Positions 12,956-27,900 of a stretch of DNA of 64,000 nucleotides are shown in pieces. Where the stretch lies: assembly GCA_051294375.1 (NCBI GenBank), contig CM119270.1:11910416-11974415 (forward strand), written 5' to 3'. Position 1 is the stretch's first letter, and each line of letters starts with the position of its first letter. Under the pieces are notes generated by a model. The model did not search any database. It was not told the DNA's origin and saw only the letters and a program-made list of their open reading frames with translations. The stretch is from Paraspadella gotoi. Lineage: Eukaryota > Chaetognatha. Both the position numbers and the translations under genes were made by a program.

Positions 12956-15263
12956 TGAAAGGTTAATGGTTAATTCCGAGTTCAACTCCGTTTTCGGGTT
13001 GTAAAATGTAAAAAGGGGGCAAACCAGAGGACAAAATCCAAACTACACGCCCTTTTCTATAATAAGTTCACAAGTCCTAAATTTGCCCCAATTTGATAAA
13101 TTTTTAAGCAGACAGTATTAAACAGAATGAATGGGTTTACAAAAGTCATATTTTTGTATTTTTATTTTTGTAATCATATCATTTAAGGAAAATACGGTTT
13201 CACTTTGGTGAGGCTGATTTCTCCTGCGATGATATTTATACCATTTTTTTCGTATTTCTTTTCTTTTGTCATTTTTGATGAAAATATATCCTGATAAGAT
13301 CTTGCTTACCATACTTTCAACCTCATCTCATAAACTTATTTAAAGTTTTTAACCAATTTAAATATTAATAAAAAGTAATCTCAGCAAAGTTAAGACGGAA
13401 ATGTGCGAAAATTTGAATTGGGTTTGACGGTTACGAGGAAAAGCTCACAAACGAAGCTTAGAAAATCAAACAAAAGGAGAGAAGAGAGATGTGTCTTCAG
13501 ATTCTGGAAATCCTTGATAGAAAGCAGTTGTCTTTAAATCTCGAACATTTTCCTTTACAACCTGATTGCTATCGACCTTCCGTTGGACGATGGGACGAGT
13601 ATGGTTATCGGGTTTCACCAAGTTGTGCTCAAACAACTCTGCTCACATGACAGAAGAAACGTAAATTTTTTTTTGGGAAATAGATAAATAACATATAATA
13701 TATTGGTTGTACCAATTTCATAGAATGAAAATTTGCAATTACTTGTTTCACTATTTTCTATTTTTATATTTTATGAAGGATTTAGTATTTAATCTTATTT
13801 TTAATCAAACATATATTGCTTTCTTTCTTAAAAATGTTTTATTTATCTAATAATTCAATTTGGGAAGGGGAAGTCAGTGTTGTCTTCTGGAAATAGAGGG
13901 AGCATCTATACAACACAAGGTTAGATTTCTATCTGTCCTAGTTTTCTAATAGATATCACACATCATTTCTGTTAGAAAGTCATTAATGAAAAATCATAAT
14001 ATCTAAGAGGCTGAACAGAAAGGGGTGGGAATGGATAATTTTTTAGGGGTGACCAAAGTTATATATGATTTTTTTTACCAATAGGGATAAGACTACCATG
14101 TAGAATTGTATGTTCTGATAGGGATACATACCGGGGAAAGGTCTATAGGGGCACCTTTATGTCATGAATATAATTTTAAAATTATATTTTTTCTTTATTC
14201 TACTTTTTAATTATTTCTATTTGAATATTTTTTATCTTTTATTTTTATACAATGGGAAGGTCATCAGTTGGGAACCTATACCTTCATGGATTTCGGCTCT
14301 TTAATCCCAATATCCAGGTATAGGCGAGCCATCACCAAATGGTGATCCTTCATTGTTGCTTATCTTATATTTTAAATGTATATCTTGAATGTTTATCTGA
14401 AACAGACCAAAGCCCTGGCATTACAGCATTATTAATTTTAGAGAAATTTTATTCAGGTTTTGTAATAATTTGTAATTTGTAAATAAATAAAATAAGTTAA
14501 ATAATTAGTTTAATAATAAGTTAATAATTAAGGGTATGTTAATGTAAAGTTAACATTAAGTTAATTGGTAAGTTAATAGAATGTAATAATACAAATTCGC
14601 CCGGGTGGCGTCTACAGATCTAATTCTCCAATTTTCAATTTTTATTACTACCAAAGTGATAATTTTTTCCCTATCTTCCACGACGACGATTTTCGTCTCC
14701 TCGTCAACGGGGGCATCATTAATGACTTCCAAAGCTGAAAAGTTAAGACATGAGTTTCTTCGTTCGACAGAAGACGGCCCGTCGTCTTCGTCGTGTTCCC
14801 ATAAATCTAATTAGAAGCGAAACAACCGAATTCGAATTTTTAATGAAACGCAGCGGAGAAAGGTAGTATAACGTTACGGCGTCAAAAACAAATGTAGTAA
14901 TTAATTATTTTGTTTGATAAAATTAAACTTGACTGAATTATCGGGATTCGATGCCCTGACTTATAGAAAAATATTTATTTTCTTAGCGTCTTAACGATGC
15001 TTTTGCAATGAGTTCCTCAGCAACTAATTATTAAAATAAAAAAATAAAGAAAACTCGCGAAGAAAAAAGGTTTTCTGCGAAACCGACAAACTTTTCTCTT
15101 TTTCTCCATATACTTTTCCTTTTTTTTTCTATTTTCTCTTTTTCTTTAATTTTTTTCCCTTTCTCTTACTTCTTTCTTCCCCCTGATCGCATTAGTCGCC
15201 CAGAGAAAGAAAGGATGTAACGGTGAAATTCCGTCTTGTTTTTTTCAAAGGCCACTTGTAGCA

Positions 15264-15303
<40 letters not shown>

Positions 15304-16859
15304 TCTGCTCTCTCCTCTCTCTGGACAGGTAAGTAATATAATTTTTATAGTTATAGTTATAATACAGTTTATAATTCTCTTTTTTTTTTAGTATCTACAA
15401 AACACAAAATGAATGAAATTAAATTAAATTTTCCACAATTTGTTTCAATCTTAAAATGGCCGCCGATAAGAAATTGTTAAAGGTTCGCCGCTGGCTAAAA
15501 AGGTCAGTAAACCTTGGCCACCTTTTTCAAAAGCGTCTTCATTTCCCGAAATAATAATTAGATCTGTACTCTATAAAATCCCACCGAACACAATCTAAGA
15601 CTAGATTATTCGAAAAAAATGCTTATTCTCCCAACTTTCATAAATCATCTATTATTTTCTTCCTGTCACTTTCAACCCTTTCTCTTTTTGTTATTGTACT
15701 CGATCGATCTTAATTCATTAAATAAAAAAAAAAAACATTTCCTCGAGCGCTTGCCTTTGTTTTTCCCCATCTTAGTGCTTTTGAGGTTACAAACTGTCCT
15801 TTCTCTTTCTCGTTATATAATCTATAATTTTGTTAGTATTATCGTCTTATCTTTTTTTTTCCTGTTTGAAATTTTACTCATCTCTTCTTTGACATCTGCA
15901 TTCCAAAGCATAATACAAATATTATTAGAAACAAAAACAAAGATTGATAATTAAGTATCTGCAAGTATGTTTTTTCTGCCTTTTTTGAGTACACTAATAT
16001 AAATTACCAAAAGAACACAATTAACTTCTAAAAATAGAAGCTAATATCGAATAGTCTTCTTTTGACGTCGCTAGTGGCGACCGACAGAAAAGAAAAGGCG
16101 TTAAGCAGAGAATCAGATGATAAGTTAGGATTAATTATGTAATTTATTTTTATTTAATATAATTTACCAACAATTTTCATAATTTATAGGTTTTTTATGT
16201 GATATTTAGTAGTTTAAATTCTGGCGATTAAGCAGTTTATGGTAATTATGGTCTTTATGATAGTTATGGTAGTTGTGGTAGTAGTGGTTGTTGTTTTGGT
16301 TGTTTTGTTGTTTTTTTGGTTGTAATATTTTTAATAATTGTAGTATTTGTTATTGAATTGAATTTTTTTTTCACTTAAACTTATTTCCTCTCCGACGATT
16401 CCAGCTTAATGACATTCTTTTCAACCCACACACAAAATTTAAGGTCAATCGTCTTATGTACATATGAGTAATCGGCGTTCAAAGCTAAGGGGGACGGACA
16501 TACAGACAGACGGACAAACGGACGGACGAACGGATGGACGGACATCGTTGGGTTTTTTTTTTGGCCTTATTTTATCATAATTCGATATTCTGAGATGATC
16601 TAAATGATCTACCGACAAGATTCAGAGGTGGGACCGACAAGATTCAGAGGTGGGACCGACGGAGCGACAAAGTGAATTATAGTAAGCAGTATAGTATAGT
16701 ATATTGCAGTAAGCAGATCCGTCTGAAAAATATTAAAAAACATTTCCCGGTTTTTAACGAATTCGACGGAAAAACAATTAAGGATCTGTCACCTGTTCCC
16801 TGATAGACGCCAGTCAGGCCGCTCCGAACCGCCGAGGCTCGTCATATTCTTCTCCGTAT

Positions 16860-17017
16860 TTGAGAAAAGAAAGAAAGAAGAAAAAAAAAAGAAAGAAATA
16901 AAAGAAGAAAGAAAGAAAGAAAGAAAAAAAGAACGAACGAAACTTTCGAAAGAAAGAAAAAAAATAATGAAAAAAAAAGAAAACAAGAAAGCATGAAAGA
17001 AAGAAAGAAAGAAAAAA
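16860..17017. repeat. GAAA-rich low-complexity tract
   Basis: Imperfect GAAA/GAAAA repeats on the + strand. The long Phe/Ser/Leu-rich reading frames on the opposite strand here are by-products of the repeat. Confidence 0.85.
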
Positions 17018-17540
17018 TATTTCTTCGATCAGTTTTTGTTTTGAATTTCGAAACCAAAAACATTTTTTCTTTTTTGAACTCTCGCCACAAAAAATAATCT
17101 ATTTTGCGCAGCCGCTGTTCAATCGAGTTTGTATTTTAAACAAGACCCGTTTAACTTCTTTGTAATGAGTGAGGTTACAAAGAAGTTGCTTTGACCCGGT
17201 ATGGCTGTATAGACCTAATCGACTTTGCTTTACTGACGCGACTAATTATGTTTATTTCATGTTGTATTGTACAATGTACATGGTGACCATTTGAAACCCA
17301 CCGCTAGAAAAAAATTCACTAAAGGAAAACGTGAAGAGATTTTAACATTTTGAAAAGAGATACTTAAAGACAAGACATTCATATTTTTATGTATAATTAT
17401 CATTTATTTCCGTTTACTTCTACTTTAATAGGAAGAGATAGCTTAGAAAATGATCTTCCTACTCGAAAAAAAAAAATTGTTTTACTTTCTGGCCGAATAA
17501 TAATGTTCATATTGCCTGAAAGCTCTTACTGTATACTATG

Positions 17541-17612
17541 ATATGAAATTGGTACAACCAATATAAAAATTATCCATTCATTTAATAAATAAGCTATCTT
17601 GTCCCTGACTTT
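17541..17612 (-). repeat. Dispersed repeat family R2 tail, copy
   Basis: The minus strand reads TGGACA-type sequence, AAGATAGCTTATTTATTA, then an ATGGATAA block and TATTGGTTGTACCAATTTCA. Other copies: 13702-13726 (short), 45640-45698, 59893-59945 and, more diverged, 63186-63262. A recurring block with variable flanks suggests a SINE or MITE end. Confidence 0.7.
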
Positions 17613-19095
17613 GGACAGGCTTTGGTGGTTTACATCACACTTACAAGATAATAACATAACAGGTTTCTGCAAGCTTTCAATCAAGACTCTCTCACAGTTT
17701 TGTTTATTCACTCCCAGTGAACCTGGCTTCCCTATCAATGAAGTGATATAATATTTCAAAGAATGTTTCAATTGTGTGAAAATTTTTCTATTCTTTAGTA
17801 TAAAAAATATATTTTTGAGGCCCAGTAAAAATAATAAGGTATAGAATTATAACTTTTACAAAAAGCTGATACTAAAGTATATTATTTTTAAGAAATTATA
17901 ATTGATATTTCTGAATCAATTTTTAACGGGCTTTCTTGTGATACTCATATTAGGACTAACTAGTGAGTTTATGATTGTTTGACATAGCCATCAATTCCAG
18001 GTAAAAAAATTCCCTTCTTTTCAGATTGAAAAGCTAGAATTCGCTCCTCATCTTTTTTCGGTCATTACGAACTCAAACCTAAATCGATTATCAAGAAATT
18101 TATGCATACAATTTGTCTTGTCTTTATATATCTTTTTTCAAAATGTTAAAATCTATAAGATGTTTCGTATGGTGATTTTTATATCGGTAGATTTAAAATG
18201 ATCACGTGGTACATTGTACAATTTTAAAAACACAATTGTGATTTCAGCGGTAATACAAACGAAGAGGCGCTTTTGCACTTCCAAGTTGCATATTTTATGT
18301 GTGGTTCTTCCTTTGCTTTTATTTTGTTGTGACTTATAAAAAAAAATCGAAAGTCTCATTTGTTTTAATTACTTCTTTCGCCGATACGCGTAACGGAACT
18401 TTTCTTTGAGTGATCGCGAACGAGCGAGAGCAACTGCGACACATTCAGAAATTTAACATAATAGAAAACAATAATTAAATGCCTTGGGAGTGGCAAGCAA
18501 ACGGAAAAACGGACAGATACAAAGGTTACTCATTCAGTCGCTAAGAAAGGATTAATGAGGTAAGAATTCGAAGTTTTTTTTTTGCGTTGTTTTTAACGAC
18601 CATAGTGTTTTTTAATCTCTTCTCGAAACAAAACATAAAAATTAATGTGGTTTGAGTTTGGCAATTTATCCGAATTTTAATTGAATTTAAGCGACACGAT
18701 AATTAAAAGGGAGGTCAGATTGATACAGATTCCATCACCTTTATAAGAGGATCAATCGGAAAGAAGACCGCGTGGATACTATCCACTGGATACAGTGACA
18801 AAGTTCGTCGTAAATTCCGTCTTAACTTCGTCGCGAATTTCGACGACGAAGATGATACGCGAGGTTATACTCTTTTTTAATTCATTCCATTGTTTTATAT
18901 AACGCTAGTTGATTTTGATGTATATATTTTTATTAATAAATTAATTAATCAATACTCTTCGCGCTAATTCCGAGGCATCTTGCAGCATCTCAATCAGGAT
19001 CCTCTCCATTCTCCATCCTCTCCTTCTTCAAATTCATGACTCGCCGATGAAGACGATCTGAAATCTCCCTCTTCTGTGCCTCTTCAAGTGAAACA

Positions 19096-19351
19096 TCATG
19101 CCCTCTCTGCCGGGCCTCCCGCCCTTACGTCCGTCGGCACGCCAATGATCAACGCCCTCGTCCACCGGAGGGCGTAGGAGAGGAGGTTGAAGGGCGGAGG
19201 AACGACGTAGCCCATGCCGATGTAGCGGAGGCGGAGGCGGGTCTTGGAGGCTTTCCACTGGACGTTGGCCGAATCGTCGATCCGTTTGAAGACGTTGGTC
19301 ATGAGGGCGATGAGCAGATTGAGGAGAACGATGACCGCGAAGACGTGGTAT
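19096..19351 (-). CDS. TRPC-like gene: TM6 and TRP-domain exon
   Basis: Encodes YHVFAVIVLLNLLIALMTN (TM6 with the family NLLIA core), a post-TM6 helix with QWKASKTRL in the place of the TRP box, and VVPPPFNLLSYALRW. The acceptor is CCAAG at 19352. It can read to a stop at 19096, or splice out at GTAAGG near 19127. It belongs with the exons at 34577-39250 by strand and order, about 15 kb away. Confidence 0.8.
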
Positions 19352-22300
19352 CTTGGGTCGATCAATCAAAAAGTCAATCAATGTATATAGTTCAGTCAAT
19401 CAATCAACCAATTAATCGAAGAATCAATTAATTTAAAAATTAGTCGATCGATCGATCAAAAAGTCAATCAATAAATCACAGAATTAATCGTTCAATCAAT
19501 AAATTAAACAATGAATCAATCAATTAGTCCCTCAATTAACAAAATAATTTTATCAATAATTAAATCGTATAATTAAAAAATCAATCAATCAATCAAACAA
19601 TTAATCAATCAATCAATCGTAAATTTTATTAATCAATAAACAGTTATTAACCTTATTGAAGAATAAACATTCTTACTCTGAAACTTATGTCGTCACAGTT
19701 GAGATCAAACACGTGGTGGAGGTCGACTGATAAACAACAAAAAAAACAAGTCAGGGGTAAGGTTGAAGAGGTAGGTCAATTAGTTTGACGCGGAGTTGCA
19801 TGTTATGGGTTTCGTTGCACAATGTTACTCTTTATAACTCATTGAAGTATTTATATATTTTTAGGCCATTTAACATGGTTTCTGTCCAGGCATCCGCCGG
19901 GTGTCAATCTAAAAGTTGTTCTGATTCCTAATTTACATCTAACACAGATGGGGCAGGGGTCAAATGATAATAGGTTTTGCACCGAATCGCCATTCAGATT
20001 GCCTCTAATTCCACGCCTTAACGGTCTACCCTTGCTAAAGGACAGATTTAGCACACCTTTCACATCGTAAGGGTCACTGTGTCTAAATGTATCGAGAGAT
20101 TGTTGAGCGTCACCTTAGTTTTTAGTTAAAAAATGTGCAAAGTTTACTATATTAAAATTTTAAGTCCTTTCACTACATCAGTCCGCGGCTCACAACAGCA
20201 TCGCATCAACCTGCTGGAGAAGTTACAACCAATCTGCATTGATGGCATTATCTTAGAAGGTGGTGGAGGTAACCTAAAATATTTCCCCAACAAAATGTTT
20301 ATTCACAACTAGGTACTTCTTGGTAATTGAGCGATTCATTTTTTTTTAAAAAAAATAGTGTCAGTTCACATTCCTGAGGATAATCCTGTACAGATTCTTT
20401 TAAAAAATAATTATGCAAAATAATAGTTATCAATTAATTTTTTATGGCATCAATCAACATAAAGTGAGGATGGGTACAGTGTATGCTAAATTTCATTTTG
20501 ATGTGTCGAGAACATTGTACTCTGTTCAAAGATTGCCTGATGGTTTTAAAGTACTTTCAAAAAAAGATTTTAACACTGGAATGGTAAAGAAAAAAAATAT
20601 TAAAATTATTTCTTCAAAAAATGGGCTCATTAGTTGAGAAAAGACTTTAATTTTATATTTTTAACCAAGAAATTTCATGAACTTCGATATATCAACATGC
20701 TTGTGAGAGGCATTCCTAAATATTGAAGGATGTGGACCGAACGGTTGTTGGCTGAAGAGTCAAGTTAAAAACAGCAGTAAGATTTTTATTGTATTGCAAA
20801 ATTTAGTTTTTTTATTGATATTGGACTTACACTTTTGACTTTTCATAAAGGGGTGTGCTCCCACATTCTTTCGGTGCGATACATTGGATTTGTTCCAGTC
20901 TGCTTGAAGGATTGAATATTCAGAAAATATGTAGCATTAATGAACATTCACTTTACGCGTTTATACATATCATATGCAATATCAATGTGCAAAAAAATAC
21001 TATAGGCTTATTTTCTCACAAATATGAAACGGTTTAATTGAGTCATAATAGCCAACAACGCGCTGCTAGAAATCAAAAAAAAGCGTTGCTACAGTTTGTT
21101 TGTTAAAACTTCCAAACATACAATGTTACAAATAAAACTATGCAAAGAACATCAATAATAAAGCATTCGAATATTCGATGTATTGAGTTAATGGTACGGT
21201 TGAGCGATTTTTAAAAAAAAAAAAATATTATTATTTTAAATAAAGTACTTTTTGATAGAATTAGTTCCATCAAACTACATTTGTCGTGAAAAGTGAAAAC
21301 ATTAAGTCTGTGCTAATCTATTTTGTCCGTTGCTCCATCAATCAGCTTGAGATCACAATATGCGCCTGATCGTGCCAAAGTCAGAACAATTTATTTAAAT
21401 AATAAACAAGAACTCTACTATTAGTGTCATTTAGATAATACTTGTCAGATAACTTCTTGATCTAAGTTAAATGTAATTTACTACTTTTTTCCGTATTATT
21501 TTTGCGACAGCAGGACGAATCATCCCCTCTTCCTACAAGTTAACCAAATAAAGTTTGTCCTTACTTTTTAGCTCTTTAAATGATGAACGCTAACATTTCC
21601 TCGGCCACGAATTCGAAAGATTAAGCGGAGTTTAAACTTGTATCAATGTAAAAAGGGGCATGAAATCAACGAATGTCAAAAGCAATTTACAAGTTTGAGT
21701 CATATGTCGGGAATCTGCCCACGATAATTAGCGGAAATATAAGTTAATTTATTCCAAAGTTAATTAATTAATCCCATATGTTTGTTTTTAAGTCTTTTCA
21801 TCAACTGAACCAGATAAAAGCAGATGAAGATGATGGCGACGACGACAAATAATGCTTCGATAACGATGACTTGATTGGTATTTGTGTAATTGGCGTTTGC
21901 GGGGCGCAAACGCGGGCATGCGCCGTAGGGGAAGGACGGCTCAACGTCCGAAGGCAAGAGAGATTTTCGACATCCGAAGTCCCAAGTTTCCCAAATTAAT
22001 ACGAAGACAAAAAGCGAAATATCTGGCTTAATTTTTGACAATTTGATGACTGGAAGATAAAGTTAGAGGCGGGCAGTTGCCTCGTGTAGCCGGCGACGTC
22101 GTTTAATTAAAACTGTTTTTAAGTGGATTTTAACATGTGTTTATTGGTGACCAAACAATTGAAACTGTTTTTATTTCCTCGCGTGCTTCTAATCCGCTTG
22201 TTTTTTCTCTAAAGGAGGATTATGAACTTTAAACATTGTTTGGATTTAGCTCGATTGGTCCGTCTACGAGAAGTTCAGCGCGGCAATTAATAGACAATTT

Positions 22301-24289
22301 TGATATTAAACCGATGGCAGCTTAAACAGATTGATTAAATAAATTTAATGATAAATTGTTGATTGAATGAATCATTTTATTAATTAATTGACTGAAGTTA
22401 ATTAGTTTTATTGATTATTTAATTGCACTCACATTGATTTAACGTAATGAATTTATCTTGATTACAGTTAATACAGACTTAGAATTTAACAGTTTAATAT
22501 AAAAAGAATGAGGAAGAAGGCATAATTCCGTAAGAACAGGGTTTTTTTTTTACATATGAGAGACTCCATTTCCGACTCAGACGATTCAATTGAGACTTTA
22601 ATTTCCTGGCTCAGATCACACACTTTCCTAACCACATACAAACAATCGCACTTGCACTCATGAGTAAGTTGGCATTTCAAATAGTGAAAATAATATCGTT
22701 TTTTGTTTATTTTGTCTATTTGAACTATTTTCCACGCGGACAATTCCATCGAAACTCAATCACACAATTTCCTAACCAGGTCACCAGCACATAAAAATTT
22801 AATTCCAAGTCTATCCATCAAATCAACGCGTAAATTGGTGTGTTTTGCTAAAGGGGGACGGGGACGAACAGATACAGACCAGAATGGACGGTACGAGGAC
22901 ATATATCAGTTTCTTTGCATAATTATCATATATCGATTTTCTGACATAACTAAGTGAATTGCCCGAAGAGAAGTTGTAAGGACGGACCCGACGGACTGAC
23001 AAAGTGAATTATGTCTTGTTTTACTGTTTTTGAAAATTCATACGAGATTTACAATCGCTTCAAGCAGTATCTTGAACTCAATTCAAGTATCTACGAAATG
23101 TGGGCCAGCGCTAATCATGATAGAAGTCACCAGTGTAAGTCATATCAATAAAAAAAAATTAAATTTTCATATACAACAAAACGCGTAGCTTATTGCTTTT
23201 TTAATGTTGATCTTCAGCAACAAAACCGTGTCGTTCCATCCTTGCAATAATTTAAGAATGCCTTCTTACAAGCATGTTGATATTGAAGTTCAGTGAAATT
23301 ATGGGTTAAAATATAAAATTAAAGTGCTTTTCTGCAACTAAATGAAAGGTCCAATTTTTTGAAGAAATAATTTTAATATTTTTTTTAGCCATGGCAGTGA
23401 TTTAATAATTTTTTTTTGGAAAATGCTTTAAAACCGGGCTATCTTGAAAAGTAGCATGGTTCGCAAAATAAAATTTTAGCATAGACACCTGCATAGCTCC
23501 ATCTGACCTTGTATTGATGTGATGCCATAACAAAAAATGCTTATTGATAACTATTTTTGTGCGATAAATTTATGTTTTTAAATACGAATCTGTACAGGAT
23601 TTATGCCTCCAGGATGTGACTACACTATTTTTTATAAAAAAGAATGAATGCTCAATTACAAAGATTACCTAGTTTGTGAATAAAATTTGGTTGGGAAATC
23701 ATTTATGGTTTACCTCCACAACTCCATAGATAATGCGCATCAGATGCCAGTGGCTTTCGACATTTCTCACAGGTTGTGGAGGTTGCTGTTGTGGAGCCGC
23801 GAGATGGAGTAAGACTTAAATTTTAATATAGTAACTTTCACATTTTTTCAACTAATAAACTAAGAGTGGATCGTCAAGAGTCCTTCTATCATACTTTAGA
23901 CACAGTGACATATGAGTGAAAGGTGTGCTAAACTGTCTTTGTAAGGCAAGGGTACGACGTTAATAGGGTGTTAGAGGTTTGAATGGCGATTTCGCTGCAA
24001 ACCTATTATTTTGACCACTGGCCCCATCGTGGGTTAGAATATGGTAAATTAGGATCGAACTAACTTTTATGATTTTGACACACCTCTAAGCACGGGCAAG
24101 CGCGCGGCAAGAGAAGACCAACCGAGGCTTAACACCAACATGTGTAAATAGAATTGAAAAGTTGACAACTGACGCCATGACGTTCCGACTCCAGAACGGA
24201 TACACAACGACCCAAAGGGGGAGGAGAAACGGAGAGAGCGAGAGAGAGAGTGAGAGAGAGAGAGAGCAGAGAAGAGAGAGAGAAGAGAG

Positions 24290-24321
<32 letters not shown>

Positions 24322-24823
24322 GGGTGATTGTCGGCGAAGTGGTGGGCTTGAGAACGATCCATATACTGATTGTGGCGGGCAGCCGGCTGTTCGCGGGGAG
24401 AATTTACTCAAGGTCAAAGGCGATGTCAGTCGCGGGCTNNNNNNNNNNNNNNNNNNNNNNNNNGCGTTATTAACTAGAAAAAAAGTATCCTTTTTTTAAA
24501 TTAGAGAATTCTAAGTTTTTGAGGTTTTAGAGTTGATTACAAATCACCGAAATAATAAATATAAATAATAATGGGTGCGATTGGGGGGTACGATTAGGTT
24601 CACTACGAAAGAAAATAAACAAAGAAACTCAGGATTAAGCAGACCAAAATCGTAAAACTGGATTACATTCTAGAGAAGTTTTTATGGAGAAAAAGGAAAA
24701 ATAATTTAGAGGAAGAATGCCCGCCTTCGGGTTCAAGTCGTCGACGGCCCGCCCCACAAGCCGATCAAACCAAAAGGCACTCTAACTCTTTTTGGTGTAG
24801 ATCCGGGAGAGAGAGTGAAGCAC

Positions 24824-24917
<94 letters not shown>

Positions 24918-27900
24918 AAGAACTTTCGTCCCTTCGTTAATGCAACAACCTCTTTTTTATTCTGTCTTTCACGATTCACGTTTTTCGTCTGTGAGAATCG
25001 GCGGGGGCGAATTTTCGAAGGAGTGAAAAGGAAAAAGGGTGAGGTAATCGTGAACCGGAGACGGAAAAACCGCAAAAGGGAAGTTCGAAAGGATAAGGGA
25101 GGCATCACCGCTTCTCCGACGACGCGACGCATTCAAACTACGAGTCCAACCTTTTTAGTGAACTATTGGATGGATTGTAATATTACAGAAAGTACAAATT
25201 CACAATTTTTTTACAAATCATTTTTCGAAATATCAATCGGTCATGGTTAATTTAAAATTCAAGTCAAGGATGTGATTGAAATTAAAGATGGTAAAATAGT
25301 ATTTGTGGGTCGGCGCGCACATTGACAACAGTACTGTTGTTGTCTGGATCTTTTAAACAAAAAAAAGATAATGGCTAAAACTAAGTGGAGCTTGTTTTTC
25401 CACACGAACCCAGCCTCCTTTTGAAAGACAGATAAGTCTGGTAAAAGAGGTTAAGAGACTCAAATAATATTTTCGGAAAAAAAATTAAAATTTTTTTATA
25501 AAGCGTATGGCAACAGCCAGGTCGCCTGTGATGCCCATTGGGAAGGGGCATCTGCACTTTTGGCTCCACTACCGCCACAAAACTACTTGTTTGAATGAAA
25601 ATTAAATTGAATTTAAATTGTATTGACGTGTAATAATTTTTCGTTTCGTTCAAGAGTCAGGGTGGTCTTTTTAACATAGCATTTCTACTACTTTTTCATG
25701 TTTATCATTGATTCGTTGTGGAGATAAAAGTGAAAGACTTCCGGCGATGTTCTTTAACTTAAGACTTCTTCCTGACACAAACATTTTGTTTTTTCCTTGA
25801 AAAGTGGCAAAGTTTGTCTGGGATTATCTCCATAATGGATTTTATTAATATTGAATTGTGTTGTCGCTGGCAACACAAGGCGTATTTTCTCTTTGATTTG
25901 TTCGTATTAATTATAGGAATGGTAATTAATAATAATATATACACACGGAAAGAAATCAAACCACTCCTCCAAGATAAATAATCTGTACCAATCTCCCATC
26001 TCCGCGATGATGCAATTTGTTGACTCGGCCCCGAACCCCAATCTCTCTTTGCCCAATTTCTCTCTGCCCCAATCTCGAGGAGCAGCGAAGGAGCGACTTC
26101 CGATTCAAGAATAATTTGGCTTAAATAAAAACTGACGTCATCCAACTGATCTTTTTTCCTTTTTGGCCGGAAAGAAAAAAGAAAGTGAAGGACGTGAAAA
26201 AGCTCCGGTGATAAAATGCCCCAAATCGAGAGTTCACGCTGTTTTTTTTTCACAGATGGAACGAATTAAATCGAATGTGGGAGATTATTTAACGATCATC
26301 CGAATGTTTTGTTTTTGTTTTTGTTTCCTTAAACACGGAGATGAGAAAACAAAAATTGGTGGTAGAAATTATAATGTAATATTCACCATGAATGCGTGAT
26401 TATTTAGAAGGAAAGAAGCGACCTACTTGGATTGTAGATCGAACGAAAGTTAACTTTTGTGACGTGCGAGTGTTGTGTTTGTGTATATAAAGAGATATTC
26501 TCACTCATCTTCGAAAGAATAAAGAAAATTACTGATAAAAGGTCGCATTGGTTGTTGGTTACTTTTAGGGCCCGTTAGATAAGTAGATTATTGCTTAATA
26601 GATAAATAGTTCGGAACTTATTAATTTCTCTTCGCAAAAACGGACATAAACAAACAACACTTCGACGTTGAACACCGAATTTGAAATAAAGTTAGATAAA
26701 GTTATTTTGGAAAAAAGAGAGAGAAAAAAAATATCTTTTTTTTTCGTATCCAAGTCCGAGAGGAGAAAAGTAAAAAAAAATAAGAGTTGAGCAGTGAAAT
26801 AGATTGATAGCAGATGCCGTTGGTCGAGCACGATGCCCCCTGTGAAAAAATGCGTAACTCGCCGAAAATCAGTATGGGAATTACCACAGCCGCCTCCGAA
26901 GTCCGAAATTCCTTCTGGAAAGAGAAAACTAAAAGACTTGTGAACTTCAGCACTTCTTCACTGCCCCCCAATTTTGCTCCTCCCCCTCTCTCTCGCTTTC
27001 CTTTCTCTCTCTTTGCCCTCTCTTCTCTCCCTCTTTCTCTTCCTACTTCCCTCTTCCCTCCGCTGCGTCCCTCGAGCAAATTCGAGGTAAGTTCGAGGTA
27101 AGTTCTTAAATGAGACGAAAAATAAAGAAAAGAAAGATCGCACCTTCTCGGTGCACACTCCTTTTTGAGTTTTTTGATGAAGGAATTTGTTTTAATTAGT
27201 ACAAATAAAGAATTAATAATTCGGGGCAATATCATTTGAACATTTAAAATGCAGTAAAATATGATTGAGAAATTCTTAAGCACTTGCATTTTGCATTGTG
27301 CACCAGCAGTGTGTGAAACGGTCTGATGGACCACATCTTGGATATTAAACCATCAGATTATGATTTCGGTGCAAAAAATTGCTATTTGGCTCTAAAATAA
27401 AAAAAGTCTGCTGCCCTTTGCAGGTGGTTTTGCCTCTGGGGATGTTGAGGGCTGAAGTAGTAGTGCAGAATCACAGATGCAGGAAAGACAAATCGCAGGT
27501 GCAGCTGCTTGGTGTGTAGCAAAAACGAAATAAGGCGGTTGGATAGCATGTTTTCGCAAAAAGGTTTTATAAACATTTTTCTTTTCTGAATTTTTTTTGC
27601 GAAATTTGTTCTCGATCCGTTTGAAGTCTATAAACTGAACAAATAAGGGTTCCTGTTCGGAATTACTTTCTCTCCTTTAATTTGATTTGACGCAGAAGTT
27701 GAGAATTACGTACTTAGAATAAAAATAGTGTTAGGTTTTACTAGTATTTGTAGTGTAAAAAAACTCTTGTAAAACGAAGATTCAAATTGAAGGATAATAG
27801 TGAACGCCACCAATTGTTTTCACATTACAGTTTTAGATTTGTAAGATGCCGAAAGTATCTAAAATTTGTAAAAGATCATTACGATCTAAAAAAAGTTTAA

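Larger units (their letters stand above)
5582..19095. other. 13.5-kb gene-poor intergenic region
   Basis: No exon with family motifs or consistent splice phases was found on either strand. It holds AT-rich DNA, (GA)n/(CT)n tracts near 8928, 12277, 12913 and 15268, a (GTC)n tract near 9605, (GAAA)-rich DNA at 16860-17010, GGAC-rich repeats near 16490-16680, and a GC-richer patch at 11870-11990 that could be a promoter or untranslated exon but shows no recognisable protein. Part may be 5' non-coding sequence of innexin 1. Confidence 0.6.

Noticed and set aside
17526-17771. 81-codon minus-strand frame
   Set aside because: Overlaps the dispersed R2 repeat tail, which explains most of its end.
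19851-20063. Cys-containing 70-codon frame (CPICVRCK) as a transposase zinc finger
   Set aside because: Superficial resemblance only; the mirrored copy near 23890-24060 does not keep the cysteines or the frame.
20413-20637. 74-codon frame as a gene
   Set aside because: Lies in one arm of the old inverted repeat, and the matching part of the other arm has no open frame, so coding selection is not supported.
22486-22749. 87-codon Cys-containing frame
   Set aside because: AT-rich, no recognisable domain or splice context; chance frame not excluded, so not called.
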